Below, piece by piece: positions 36,596 through 43,417 of a DNA stretch of 64,000 nt. Each line of letters opens with the position of its first letter. The first letter of the stretch is position 1. The translations under genes and the position numbers were made by a program. The notes beneath the pieces were generated by a model, which ran no database searches, was not told where the DNA came from, and saw only the letters and a list, made by a program, of their open reading frames with translations. This DNA comes from Amycolatopsis lexingtonensis (GTDB lineage Bacteria; Actinomycetota; Actinomycetes; Mycobacteriales; Pseudonocardiaceae): positions 7,538,501-7,602,500 of the forward strand of contig NZ_JADBEG010000001.1 in NCBI RefSeq assembly GCF_014873755.1. The letters are read 5' to 3'.

Positions 36596-36624
36596 GGACC
36601 GGGGACCGCTGAGGTCCCCGGTCC
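36596..36624. terminator. Bidirectional terminator between pyrE and csbD
   Basis: GGACCGGGGACC, a gctga loop and GGTCCCCGGTCC form a perfect 12-bp stem between two convergent genes. Confidence 0.88.
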
Positions 36625-36631
36625 GCGTGGC

Positions 36632-36817
36632 TCACTTCTTGAACAGGTCCTTCGCGGCGTCCTTCACGTTCTCGACGGCGCCCTTGAGCCCGGCCTTCGC
36701 CTGGTCGGCCTGGCCCTCGGCCTGCAGCTGCTCGTCACCGGTGGCGTTGCCGGCCGCCTCCTTGGCCTTGCCGCCCAGTTCCTCGGCCTTGTTGCTGATC
36801 TTGTCGCCCAGCGACAT
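36632..36817 (-). CDS. CsbD-family general stress protein
   Basis: This 61-residue hydrophilic helical protein (MSLGDKISNKAEELGGKAKE, later GQADQAKAGLKGAVENVKDA) matches the CsbD family. Such proteins are small and abundant, and accumulate in general stress or stationary phase, without a known biochemical role. GGGAGGTGCCCC precedes the ATG. It stands alone, back to back with the sigma factor that opens the Asp23 operon. Confidence 0.92.
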   Translation of the reverse strand: MSLGDKISNKAEELGGKAKEAAGNATGDEQLQAEGQADQAKAGLKGAVENVKDAAKDLFKK

Positions 36818-36977
36818 GGGGCACCTCCCGTTCCGACGGCGCCCCGGCGGGGCACCCTGTTAGCGGAAGGACCACCACGACGCGTGATCGTCACGGACTC
36901 GCCCCGGTGACCACCGTCACCCACAATCGGTGCGTGACGATTTCCGCGCACCGGTGTCCTCCCTGCGAGGAGGTGCC

Positions 36978-37544
36978 GTGACGACGACCAGCGCGGAGCC
37001 CGGTACGCCGCTCGACGACGCGACCCTCGTGGGACGCGCGCGGGACGGCGACGTCCGGGCGTACGAGCAGCTCGTGCTGCGCTACCAGGGCCCGATGTTC
37101 CGGCTCGCCGTGAAGATGCTCGCGAACCGCGGCGACGCCGAAGACGTCGTGCAGGAGGTGTTCCTCAACGCCTGGCGCAAGCTCGCCCAGCTCGGCGAGG
37201 ACGCGGCGTTCGTCGGCTGGCTCTACCGGGCCACCACGAACCGCTGCCTCAACGCGATCCGCGCGCGCCGGCCCCAGGCCGACGTCGACCTGGACGCCGC
37301 CGAGTCGCCGCGGGGCGATCTGCAGCCGGAGCGGGCCGCCCAGGTGAGCGGGCAGCTCGCGGCGTTGAACGCGGCGCTGGGGGAACTGACGCCCGAGCAG
37401 AGAGCGTGCTGGCTGTTGCGTGAGGTGCACGGCCGGTCCTACGAAGAGATCGGCGAAGTCGTCGGCGCGAACGCGACCGCGGTCCGCGGCCGGATCGCGC
37501 GGGCCAGGGCCCAGCTGGCGGAGGTGATGAAGCCATGGCGATGA
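36978..37544 (+). CDS. ECF RNA polymerase sigma factor of the Asp23 operon
   Basis: This 188-residue protein has sigma region 2 (YEQLVLRYQGPMFRLAVKML, DAEDVVQEVFLNAWRKL) and region 4 (LTPEQRACWLLREVHGRSYEEIGEVVG), but no region 3, as in ECF sigma factors. GTG 36978 lies 4 bases after AGGAGG; a GTG at 36930 would add 16 residues. The last 10 bases overlap the next gene, which carries an anti-sigma zinc motif. It very likely directs transcription of this operon in response to an envelope signal. Confidence 0.92.
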   Translation: MTTTSAEPGTPLDDATLVGRARDGDVRAYEQLVLRYQGPMFRLAVKMLANRGDAEDVVQEVFLNAWRKLAQLGEDAAFVGWLYRATTNRCLNAIRARRPQADVDLDAAESPRGDLQPERAAQVSGQLAALNAALGELTPEQRACWLLREVHGRSYEEIGEVVGANATAVRGRIARARAQLAEVMKPWR

Positions 37545-38122
37545 CGGAGTACGAGCTGCCCTGCGAACGCGATGTGGAGCAGGTGTGGGACCGGCTCGAC
37601 GCGGTCGGCGCCGGGCTGGCCGACGAACACGAACTGACCTGCCCGCACTGCCGGGCCGCGCGCGAGAGCCTGCTGGCGCTGCGCGAGGCGACGACGGAGC
37701 TGGTGGCCGAGGACGACGTGCCGTCGCCGGACCTGTTCGGCCGGATCATGTCGGCCGTGCGGGCCGAGGTGCGGCGCGACCGGATGGTGCGGCTGCCGAC
37801 CCCGGAGCCCGGGTTCGTCGAGATCAGCGAACAGGCGGTGGCGGCGGTGCTGCGGTACGCGGCCGACACGGTCGACGGCATCCGGGCGCGTCGCTGCCGC
37901 GTGCGCACCGGCGCCGACGGGGTCGTCGAAGTCGAGCTCACCCTCGCGGTGAGCCTGCGGAACGCCACGGGCGGTGAGGCGTTGGCGAAGGTGCGGGAGC
38001 GGGTGACCGCGGCGGCCGCGGCCCGGGTGGGCCTGACGCTGGCGAAGCTCGACCTGCTCGTGGACGACGTCTTCGAGGAAAACACTGTCGGGGAAGACAC
38101 TCCGGGGGAGCCAGGGGAATGA
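37535..38122 (+). CDS. Asp23-domain protein with N-terminal zinc anti-sigma motif
   Basis: This 195-residue protein begins with about 70 residues containing H32-x3-C36-x2-C39 (HELTCPHC), the HxxxCxxC signature of zinc-binding anti-sigma (ZAS) factors. From about residue 95 it is an Asp23/Gls24-like domain (FVEISEQAVAAVLRYAADTV, RVGLTLAKLDLLVDDVF). The start lies inside the end of the sigma gene (10-base overlap), the usual position of a cognate anti-sigma factor. There is no membrane helix; the Asp23 domain may dock on the AmaP membrane protein encoded downstream. The fusion is inferred to couple envelope state to sigma release. Confidence 0.8.
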   Translation: MAMTEYELPCERDVEQVWDRLDAVGAGLADEHELTCPHCRAARESLLALREATTELVAEDDVPSPDLFGRIMSAVRAEVRRDRMVRLPTPEPGFVEISEQAVAAVLRYAADTVDGIRARRCRVRTGADGVVEVELTLAVSLRNATGGEALAKVRERVTAAAAARVGLTLAKLDLLVDDVFEENTVGEDTPGEPGE

Positions 38123-38481
38123 GCGTCGACTACGTGGTCGCCGACCCGGTGATCGCCAGCGTGGCGGCACGGGCGGCGATCGGCACACCGGGCGTCGTGC
38201 GCCTCGAACCGGGCCTGCGCGGCCTGGTCACGTCGTGGACGCGCGCGGCCCGCCAGCGCTGGAAGGGGCTCGACCCGGCGCCGGCGGACGGCGTCCGGGT
38301 CCGCACCGCGGACGGCCGCGTGACCGTCCACGTCGACCTGGTGACGGCGGCGGCCGACCAGTCTGCGGCGGTCGGCCGCGCGGTCCAGCGCGCGGTGACC
38401 CGGTTCGTCACCGAGCAGACCGGGCTGGTCGTCGACGAGGTGTCGGTGTCCATCATGGACATCGAGCCGGCGGCCCGGTGA
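38119..38481 (+). CDS. Asp23/Gls24-family envelope stress protein A
   Basis: This 120-residue protein has the Asp23 pattern: VADPVIASVAARAAIGTPGVVRLEPG, then a beta-strand pair and TEQTGLVVDEVSVSIMDI. Asp23 proteins gather at the inner membrane through AmaP and help keep the envelope intact. It overlaps the preceding gene by ATGA and the next by GTGA, so the genes form one tightly coupled unit. Confidence 0.88.
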   Translation: MSVDYVVADPVIASVAARAAIGTPGVVRLEPGLRGLVTSWTRAARQRWKGLDPAPADGVRVRTADGRVTVHVDLVTAAADQSAAVGRAVQRAVTRFVTEQTGLVVDEVSVSIMDIEPAAR

Positions 38482-38798
38482 CCGCGGCCGAAGCCGTCGG
38501 CAAGATCGTCGGCGCACTGAAGGAGATCGACGGCCTCCGCCCGGCGACGCCGGTTTCGCCGGAGACGACGTGGCTGCCGGTGGACTGGGAGGGCATGGCC
38601 GTCGACCTGTCGGCCGAGCTCGTCCAGGTCCGCCTGATCGCGACCCGGCTGCCGATCCCGCCGTTGCTGGACCGGGCGGCGGAACTCGTGCGCCCGGTGC
38701 TGGTGGGTACGGAATGGGAGAAGGCGCGCCTGCGGCTGGTCGTCACCGACCTCGACGGCGCCGCGTTCGCCGGAGACCCACGTCACACGAAAGGGTAA
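38478..38798 (+). CDS. Asp23-operon hypothetical protein
   Basis: This 106-residue protein starts at GTG overlapping the preceding stop (GTGA). It contains no cysteine or membrane helix. Its order of helix, beta strands and helix (EAVGKIVGALKEIDGLRP through RLRLVVTDLDGAAF) could be a divergent Asp23-like fold, but I cannot confirm that. Position alone ties it to the envelope-stress operon. Confidence 0.72.
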   Translation: MTAAEAVGKIVGALKEIDGLRPATPVSPETTWLPVDWEGMAVDLSAELVQVRLIATRLPIPPLLDRAAELVRPVLVGTEWEKARLRLVVTDLDGAAFAGDPRHTKG

Positions 38799-38879
38799 GT
38801 GACGATCTCCCCTCCGCTGGGTCCTTACCTACGAACGAGGCGAAAAGCCTTGAGGCAACGGACATCCAGGGAGGACCCC

Positions 38880-39323
38880 ATGACCGCGACGGCCGAGAAG
38901 AACACCGTGGCCACCACGACCGAGAGCGCCCTCGTCACCAAGCAGGGCACCACCACCATCGCCGACACCGTGGTCCAGAAGATCGCCGGGCTCGCCGCCC
39001 GCGAGGTCAACGGCGTCCACGACCTCGGCGGCGGCGCGGCCCGCGCGCTGAGCGCCATCCGCGACCGCATCCCGGGCGCGTCCGCCAGCGTCGGCCAGGG
39101 CGTCTCCGTCGAGGTCGGTGAGAAGCAGGCGGCGGTCGACCTGCAGATCCTGGTCGAGTACGGCGTTCCCATCGCCGACCTCGCGCGGGCGGTGCGCCGC
39201 AACGTGATCACCGCGATCGAGCAGATGACCGGGCTGGAGGTCGTCGAGGTGAACATCAACGTCAACGACGTCCACCTCCCCGGTGACGACGACGAGACCG
39301 CCGCTTCGGACCGGGTGCAGTGA
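38880..39323 (+). CDS. Asp23/Gls24-family envelope stress protein B
   Basis: This 147-residue protein is the most canonical Asp23 homologue here: TTTIADTVVQKIAGLAAREV, NGVHDLGGG, VSVEVGEKQAAVDLQILVEY and IEQMTGLEVVEVNINVNDVH. ATG 38880 follows AGGGAGGAC at about 4 bases. The 81-base gap before it is the largest inside the operon and may hold an internal promoter. The next gene overlaps by 4 bases. Confidence 0.95.
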   Translation: MTATAEKNTVATTTESALVTKQGTTTIADTVVQKIAGLAAREVNGVHDLGGGAARALSAIRDRIPGASASVGQGVSVEVGEKQAAVDLQILVEYGVPIADLARAVRRNVITAIEQMTGLEVVEVNINVNDVHLPGDDDETAASDRVQ

Positions 39324-39508
39324 CGATGAACGCGACACTGCTCGGCCTGTTGTACGGACTGGCGCTGGGTTTCGCCGCCGCGTTCGGCGGGTTCGGCGCG
39401 TTCGTGGCGGTGTTCGTGCTCGGCGGGCTCGGCCTGCTGGCCGGACGCTGGCTCGACGGCAAGCTCGACCTGTCCGCCCTCGTGGGCGCCGCACGCGATC
39501 GGAGGTAG
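39320..39508 (+). CDS. Small DUF2273-like membrane protein
   Basis: This 62-residue protein consists of two close hydrophobic segments (LLGLLYGLALGFAAAFGGFG and FVAVFVLGGLGLLAGRWLDG) and a short charged tail. DUF2273 proteins of this size accompany asp23 and amaP in Gram-positive bacteria. GTG 39320 overlaps the previous stop by 4 bases. It probably helps anchor the Asp23 assembly in the membrane. Confidence 0.8.
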   Translation: MTMNATLLGLLYGLALGFAAAFGGFGAFVAVFVLGGLGLLAGRWLDGKLDLSALVGAARDRR

Positions 39509-39510
39509 CC

Positions 39511-39810
39511 GTGGAACGCGGAGTGACGACCGTGGCCCCGCGGGCGGTGCGGCGCATCGCCGCGCACGCCGCCCGCGAGGTCGGCGACGTCGGTGGCGAC
39601 GTCACCGCCGAGGCCACTGTGGACGGTGAATCGACCACTTTGGACATCCGGCTGCCGGTGGCGTACCCGGCCCCGATCGCGGCGACGGTCGAGCGGGTCC
39701 GGGAGCACCTGCTCGGCCGGACGACGGAACTGACCGGGCTGAGCGCGACGCGCGTGGACATCACGGTCGCGCTGTCCCGGCCCGAAACGCCGAAGCGGCG
39801 AGTCCGGTGA
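39511..39810 (+). CDS. Asp23/Gls24-family envelope stress protein C
   Basis: This 99-residue short Asp23-like domain runs VAPRAVRRIAAHAAREVGDVGG to LSATRVDITVAL. It starts at GTG 39511 with GGAGG 5 bases before it, whereas upstream in-frame starts lack a site. The following gene overlaps by 4 bases. Asp23-like domains thus occur at least four times in this operon, which suggests a hetero-oligomeric layer instead of simple duplication. Confidence 0.88.
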   Translation: MERGVTTVAPRAVRRIAAHAAREVGDVGGDVTAEATVDGESTTLDIRLPVAYPAPIAATVERVREHLLGRTTELTGLSATRVDITVALSRPETPKRRVR

Positions 39811-40331
39811 GGCGCCCCCGGCGGAGCGTGCCGGCGGTGCTGACGGCGCTGGTCGTGCTCGCCGCGTGCGTGCTGGTCGTGACGGCGCTGGTGCAACGCC
39901 TGCTCGGCGAGCCACCGGTGCTGTCGTTCGAGGCGGTCGCCGCCCGGGTGCACGAGACGACGTGGAACGAACTGCCCGTGCTCGTCGGGGGCGGGGCAGC
40001 GGTTCTGGCGGGTCTCGTGCTCCTGGCGGCGGCGCTCCTGCGAGGCCGCCCGGTGGTGCTGGCGCTCGCGCCGGCCGCGGGGGTCGAGGCGGGCACGTCC
40101 CGCCACGGCCTGCGCACGTCGGTGCGTTCGACGGCGGCCGGCGTCGACGGGGTGGCGACGGCCGCGGTGAAGCTGCGGCGCCGGAAGGTGAGGGTGAAGG
40201 TGCGGACGAACCGGACGAACACGGAAGGCCTGGCGGACGCGGTGGAGACGGCGGTCTCGCGGCGGCTGGCGCAGGTGGGACTGGCGGAGCCGCCGAAGGT
40301 GCGGGTCCGGGTACGAGGAGGAGCACGATGA
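39807..40331 (+). CDS. DUF6286-like membrane protein of the Asp23 operon
   Basis: This 174-residue protein has two N-terminal membrane helices (VLTALVVLAACVLVVTALVQ and LPVLVGGGAAVLAGLVLLAAALL) and a basic, arginine-rich soluble domain with RRRKVRVKVRTNRTN. Such proteins sit beside Asp23 genes in Streptomyces and Amycolatopsis; they resemble AmaP in layout. The GTG overlaps the preceding stop, and its own stop overlaps the next small frame (ATGA). Confidence 0.8.
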   Translation: MRRPRRSVPAVLTALVVLAACVLVVTALVQRLLGEPPVLSFEAVAARVHETTWNELPVLVGGGAAVLAGLVLLAAALLRGRPVVLALAPAAGVEAGTSRHGLRTSVRSTAAGVDGVATAAVKLRRRKVRVKVRTNRTNTEGLADAVETAVSRRLAQVGLAEPPKVRVRVRGGAR

Positions 40332-40477
40332 ACCGGCCCAAGCGCCCCAATGTGGCGTTGGTTGCGTCCAACGCACCGAACGCCACATTGGGTGCGCTGG
40401 ACGCACCGAACGCCACATTGGGGCGCTCTCGACCGGGTGCGGCGGTGCGAGTTCACGAGCGGGGAGGGGTGCGATGA
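40328..40477 (+). CDS. 49-codon frame made largely of a palindromic repeat
   Basis: ATG 40328 overlaps the DUF6286 stop by 4 bases, and the TGA at 40475-40477 overlaps the AmaP start by 4 bases. The frame therefore keeps ribosomes moving across a 146-base insertion between two coupled genes. The encoded peptide (MNRPKRPNVALVASNAPNA, then GALDAPNATLGRSRPG) is a translation of the repeat and probably has no function of its own. The first 11 bases repeat the first 11 bases of the AmaP gene (ATGAACCGGCC). It could simply be an accidental open frame. Confidence 0.4.
   Translation: MNRPKRPNVALVASNAPNATLGALDAPNATLGRSRPGAAVRVHERGGVR
40342..40426. repeat. Nested palindromic repeat inside the Asp23 operon
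   Basis: GCGCCCCAATGTGGCGTT (40342-40359) is the exact reverse complement of 40409-40426, giving an 18-bp stem. A second inverted copy of the core (AACGCCACATTGGG, 40379-40392) and the unit GCG(C)TGGACGCACCG lie inside. It looks like a mobile palindromic element. Confidence 0.88.
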
Positions 40478-41031
40478 ACCGGCCGGCCGGGCTCAACCGC
40501 AGCCTCCTCGCCCTCCTCGGGCTCCTGCTCCTCGCCGGCGGCGGGTTCGCCGTCGCCACCCACTTCGGGCGTCTCCGCCTGCTCGACCCGGCGGCGCCGC
40601 TCGTGCCCGGCGCCGCCGCGCCTCCCACCTGGGTGTTCTGGGTCGCGATCGCCGTCGCCACGCTCCTCGGCCTGCTCTGCCTCCGCTGGCTGGCCGCGCA
40701 GGCGTTCCGGCGGCCGAAGAGCGTCGCCTGGCGGAACGAGCGGGACACCGGTGCCACCGTCCTCGACTCGAGCACGGCCGCCGCGCCCGTGGCCGCCGAC
40801 GTCGAGGGCTACGACGGTGTCAGGAGCGCTTCGGCCTGGCTGTCCGGGCCGCGGGACGCGCCGGAGCTCTTCCTGGTCGTCACCACCGACCGCGACGCCG
40901 ATGCCACGGCGATCCGGGCGAGCATCACCGGCCACGCCGTGCCGCGGCTGAAGCAGGCCCTCGAAGTCGAGGACCTGCCCGTGCGGCTGGAAATTCGGCT
41001 GACGGCGAAATCCGGGGCCCGGGCGCACTGA
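40474..41031 (+). CDS. amaP: AmaP-like Asp23 membrane anchor
   Basis: This 185-residue protein has two membrane helices (LLALLGLLLLAGGGFAVATH and PTWVFWVAIAVATLLGLLCL) with an external loop between them and a cytoplasmic C-terminal domain (SVAWRNERDTGATVLDSS onward). This matches AmaP, which tethers Asp23 to the membrane. It is the last gene of the operon. Together with the sigma factor, the zinc-motif protein and the Asp23 proteins it would form a membrane-attached complex. Confidence 0.82.
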   Translation: MNRPAGLNRSLLALLGLLLLAGGGFAVATHFGRLRLLDPAAPLVPGAAAPPTWVFWVAIAVATLLGLLCLRWLAAQAFRRPKSVAWRNERDTGATVLDSSTAAAPVAADVEGYDGVRSASAWLSGPRDAPELFLVVTTDRDADATAIRASITGHAVPRLKQALEVEDLPVRLEIRLTAKSGARAH

Positions 41032-41052
41032 CCCGGGCGTACCGTCGGGCCC

Positions 41053-41205
41053 ATGGAGGAGGACGACCCGCCGCCGCAGCCGGACTGGACCAAGCCCGAT
41101 CGGGAGAAGCCGAACCAGTACCCGCGCGAAGAACCGACGCAGTACCCCGCGAAGCGCCCGCCGGAATTCCCACCGGGTGTGACGCCTCCGTCACCACCCA
41201 GGTGA
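41053..41205 (+). CDS. Small proline-rich protein
   Basis: This 50-residue frame starts at an ATG preceded at 7 bases by TACCGT, the leaderless promoter pattern. It is strongly polar and rich in Pro, Glu, Lys and Asp (PQPDWTKPDREKPNQYPREE), with two similar QYPxxxP segments. It resembles an intrinsically disordered protein. I do not recognise a family. The promoter match and the clean stop suggest a real gene; a search of related genomes would decide. Confidence 0.5.
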   Translation: MEEDDPPPQPDWTKPDREKPNQYPREEPTQYPAKRPPEFPPGVTPPSPPR

Positions 41206-41316
41206 ACGGGTTGCTCCGGTGGGTTAAACATCACACAGCGGGGCACTCTTCAGGGCGGCCGGATCCGATCAGCGGAGTAAAGTCGCTGGTAGGGGGTTCG
41301 GTAAAGGGGGCGGGTG

Positions 41317-41709
41317 ATGGCGAAGTTCCTGGCCGACGTGACGGTCGCGGTACACCTGCTCGCCTTGGTGCTCATCGGTTTCGGCGGCTTCGTCGCCTGG
41401 CGCTGGCCGAAGCTCATCTTCGTCCACCTGCTCGGCGTGGCCTGGGGCGTCCTGGTGAACGTCGCGCCGGTGCCGTGCCCGTTCACCGCGCTCGAGAACT
41501 ACTTCCGCCACCAGCAGGGCCTCGGTGACCTGCCCGGCGGGTTCAACGCCTACTACCTGTACGACACCGTGTTCCCGCGGTCCTGGCTGCCGGCGATCGG
41601 CATCGTCGCGATCGCGGTGGTCGTCTACTCCTACGTCGGTGTCTACCACCGCTGGCGCCACCGCGAGCACGCCGACGGCCACCACGCGCGCCCGGTCCAC
41701 CTCGGCTGA
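41317..41709 (+). CDS. DUF2784 membrane protein
   Basis: This 130-residue protein has about three membrane helices and the DUF2784 pattern: VAVHLLALVLIGFGGFVAWRWP, VLVNVAPVPCPFTALENYFR and the aromatic YYLYDTVFPRSW. The function of the family is unknown. GGGGGCGGGTG precedes the ATG, with a GTG one codon earlier as alternative. It is followed after 14 bases by a methyltransferase gene. Confidence 0.92.
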   Translation: MAKFLADVTVAVHLLALVLIGFGGFVAWRWPKLIFVHLLGVAWGVLVNVAPVPCPFTALENYFRHQQGLGDLPGGFNAYYLYDTVFPRSWLPAIGIVAIAVVVYSYVGVYHRWRHREHADGHHARPVHLG

Positions 41710-41723
41710 GCGACAATCGGGGG

Positions 41724-42380
41724 GTGACCACTTCCCCCGACGCCGGACCCACCGAGTGGGTGAGCCGCGAAGAGGTCGGCGTCGGCCCGTGGCCCGGCGA
41801 CTGGCCCACCGGCGAGCAGTACGACCCGGAACTGCTGCGTGAAGGCGACCGCCGCAACGTCGTCGACGCCTACCGGTACTGGCGCCGCGAGGCCATCGTG
41901 TCCGATGTGGACCGGCGGCGGCACCCGTTCCACGTCGCCATCGAGAACTTCCAGCACGACCACAACATCGGCACCGTGGTGCGCACGGCCAACGCGTTCG
42001 CCGCGGCCGAGGTGCACATCGTCGGACGGCGCCGCTGGAACCGGCGCGGCGCCATGGTGACCGACCGCTACCAGCACCTCCGCCACCACGACGACGTCTC
42101 CGGGCTCGTGACCTACGCGGCCGAGCGCGGGCTCGCCGTCGTCGCGGTCGACAACACGCCCGGGTCGCAGCCGGTCGAGACAGCCGACCTCCCGCGCGAG
42201 TGCGTGCTCCTCTTCGGCCAGGAAGGCCCCGGGCTGTCCGAGCCGGCGCAGGAGGCCGCGGCGCTGGTCGTGTCGATCGCCCAGTTCGGCACCACCCGGT
42301 CGATCAACGCGGGGGTCGCGGCCGGGATCGTCATGCACGCCTGGGTCCGGCAGCACGCCGACCTGTCGACGGCCTGGTAG
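41724..42380 (+). CDS. TrmH/SpoU-family RNA 2'-O-methyltransferase
   Basis: This 218-residue SPOUT enzyme has the three family motifs: NFQHDHNIGTVVRTANAF, CVLLFGQEGPGLSEPA and ISIAQFGTTRSINAGVAAGI. These form the trefoil knot that binds S-adenosylmethionine. It methylates ribose in tRNA or rRNA; the exact position cannot be assigned from sequence. The N-terminal 60 residues differ from TrmH proper. GTG 41724 follows GACAAT by 6 bases, possibly leaderless. The stop abuts the convergent GH5 stop. Confidence 0.92.
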   Translation: MTTSPDAGPTEWVSREEVGVGPWPGDWPTGEQYDPELLREGDRRNVVDAYRYWRREAIVSDVDRRRHPFHVAIENFQHDHNIGTVVRTANAFAAAEVHIVGRRRWNRRGAMVTDRYQHLRHHDDVSGLVTYAAERGLAVVAVDNTPGSQPVETADLPRECVLLFGQEGPGLSEPAQEAAALVVSIAQFGTTRSINAGVAAGIVMHAWVRQHADLSTAW

Positions 42381-43349
42381 CTACAGCCCCCAGCCCCACC
42401 GCAGCTGCACGACACCGGACGCGTTGTTCGTCGCCAGGCCGCTGCCGCTCTGCCGGGTGATCGAATACGTGTCGCCCGAGCGCAGGCCGGGCCAGTAGAC
42501 GACACCCATCTGCCGCGACCGCGCCAGGTCCGTGGTGGCGGCGAAGTACGCGGTGAAGTTGTTGCCGTCCTGGTGGCCCGCCGAGTAGTCGAGCCCGGTC
42601 GTCATCGGCGCGCCGGCTTCGTCGATCACGGTCCGGGACGAGTAAGCGCCCAGCCGGTTGCTGAGGTTGGCCGTCCACGCCGAGCGGGTCGTGTCCGACG
42701 CCCAGAAGCCGTAGAAGTGCAGCGACAGCAGCGTTCCGTCCAACGCGCTCGCCGCGCCGACTCCGGTGACGTTGTCGTTGTAGCCGGTCCCGCTGATCAG
42801 GACCCGGCCGCGGGGGACGGTCGAATGCCGGGACAGCCAGGTCGAACACAGCGAAACCCAGGCGCTCAGGCTGTAGCCGAACGGCTCGTTCATCGGCTCG
42901 AAGTAGACGGCGCTGTTGCCGCCGTAATCGGCGGTGACCTTGTCCCACATGGTGTTCCACGCGGTCACGTCGTCGACGAAACCGTCCTTGTTCGCTTCCC
43001 AGTAGCCGAAAACGACCTTCATGCCGTGCGCCAGCGCGGAATCGGCGGCGCCCTTGTACCGCGCCCACCAGTCCGAGTTCACGCTCTGCGGGTTGATCGG
43101 CAGCCGCACGGTGTTCGCGCCGAGCTGCTGCTGGAAGCCGGTGAGGATGCCGTCCGCCTTGGTGCGGACGGTGTCGTAGCCGTCCCCGGCGGTGAGGCCG
43201 GTCGGGATGACCCAGCCGTCGACGTAGTTGTCGCGGGCGTCGGCCCAGTTCACGCCGCGGAAGGCGTTCGTGGCGGCGGCAGCCGGGGAAACCGTGAGCA
43301 GGGCGGCGGCGAGGATCGCGATCATGACGACGTGCCGGCAGCGGGTCAT
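42381..43349 (-). CDS. Secreted GH5-type cellulase/mannanase-like glycoside hydrolase
   Basis: This 322-residue precursor has a signal peptide (about 1-26) and a GH5-type TIM barrel. The acid/base Glu155 sits in YFEPMNEPFG and a candidate nucleophile Glu244 in TVIDEAG. There is no carbohydrate-binding module. Clan A enzymes of this type cut cellulose, mannan or related glucans outside the cell; the precise activity is not evident. ATG 43349 has GGAG 6 bases upstream. A palindrome immediately before that site looks like an operator. Confidence 0.83.
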   Translation of the reverse strand: MTRCRHVVMIAILAAALLTVSPAAAATNAFRGVNWADARDNYVDGWVIPTGLTAGDGYDTVRTKADGILTGFQQQLGANTVRLPINPQSVNSDWWARYKGAADSALAHGMKVVFGYWEANKDGFVDDVTAWNTMWDKVTADYGGNSAVYFEPMNEPFGYSLSAWVSLCSTWLSRHSTVPRGRVLISGTGYNDNVTGVGAASALDGTLLSLHFYGFWASDTTRSAWTANLSNRLGAYSSRTVIDEAGAPMTTGLDYSAGHQDGNNFTAYFAATTDLARSRQMGVVYWPGLRSGDTYSITRQSGSGLATNNASGVVQLRWGWGL

Positions 43350-43359
43350 GCGAACTCCG

Positions 43360-43375
43360 ATGTTCACGTAAACAT
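43360..43375. promoter_or_regulatory. Inverted repeat before the GH5 gene
   Basis: ATGTTCACGTAAACAT has 5-base arms (ATGTT/AACAT) around an ACGT centre and ends 2 bases before the ribosome binding site on the minus strand. It could bind a LacI-type sugar regulator; two LacI-family genes lie 3-5 kb away. Confidence 0.4.
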
Positions 43376-43417
43376 GCGACGCTGAGGATGCACTCGGCTC
43401 CGCACCGCTGTCAAGCG

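Noticed and set aside
36866..36900. GGAAGG followed by CGTC as a self-regulated ECF promoter before the sigma gene
   Set aside because: The spacing (about 19 bases) and the -35 match are too poor for a confident call.
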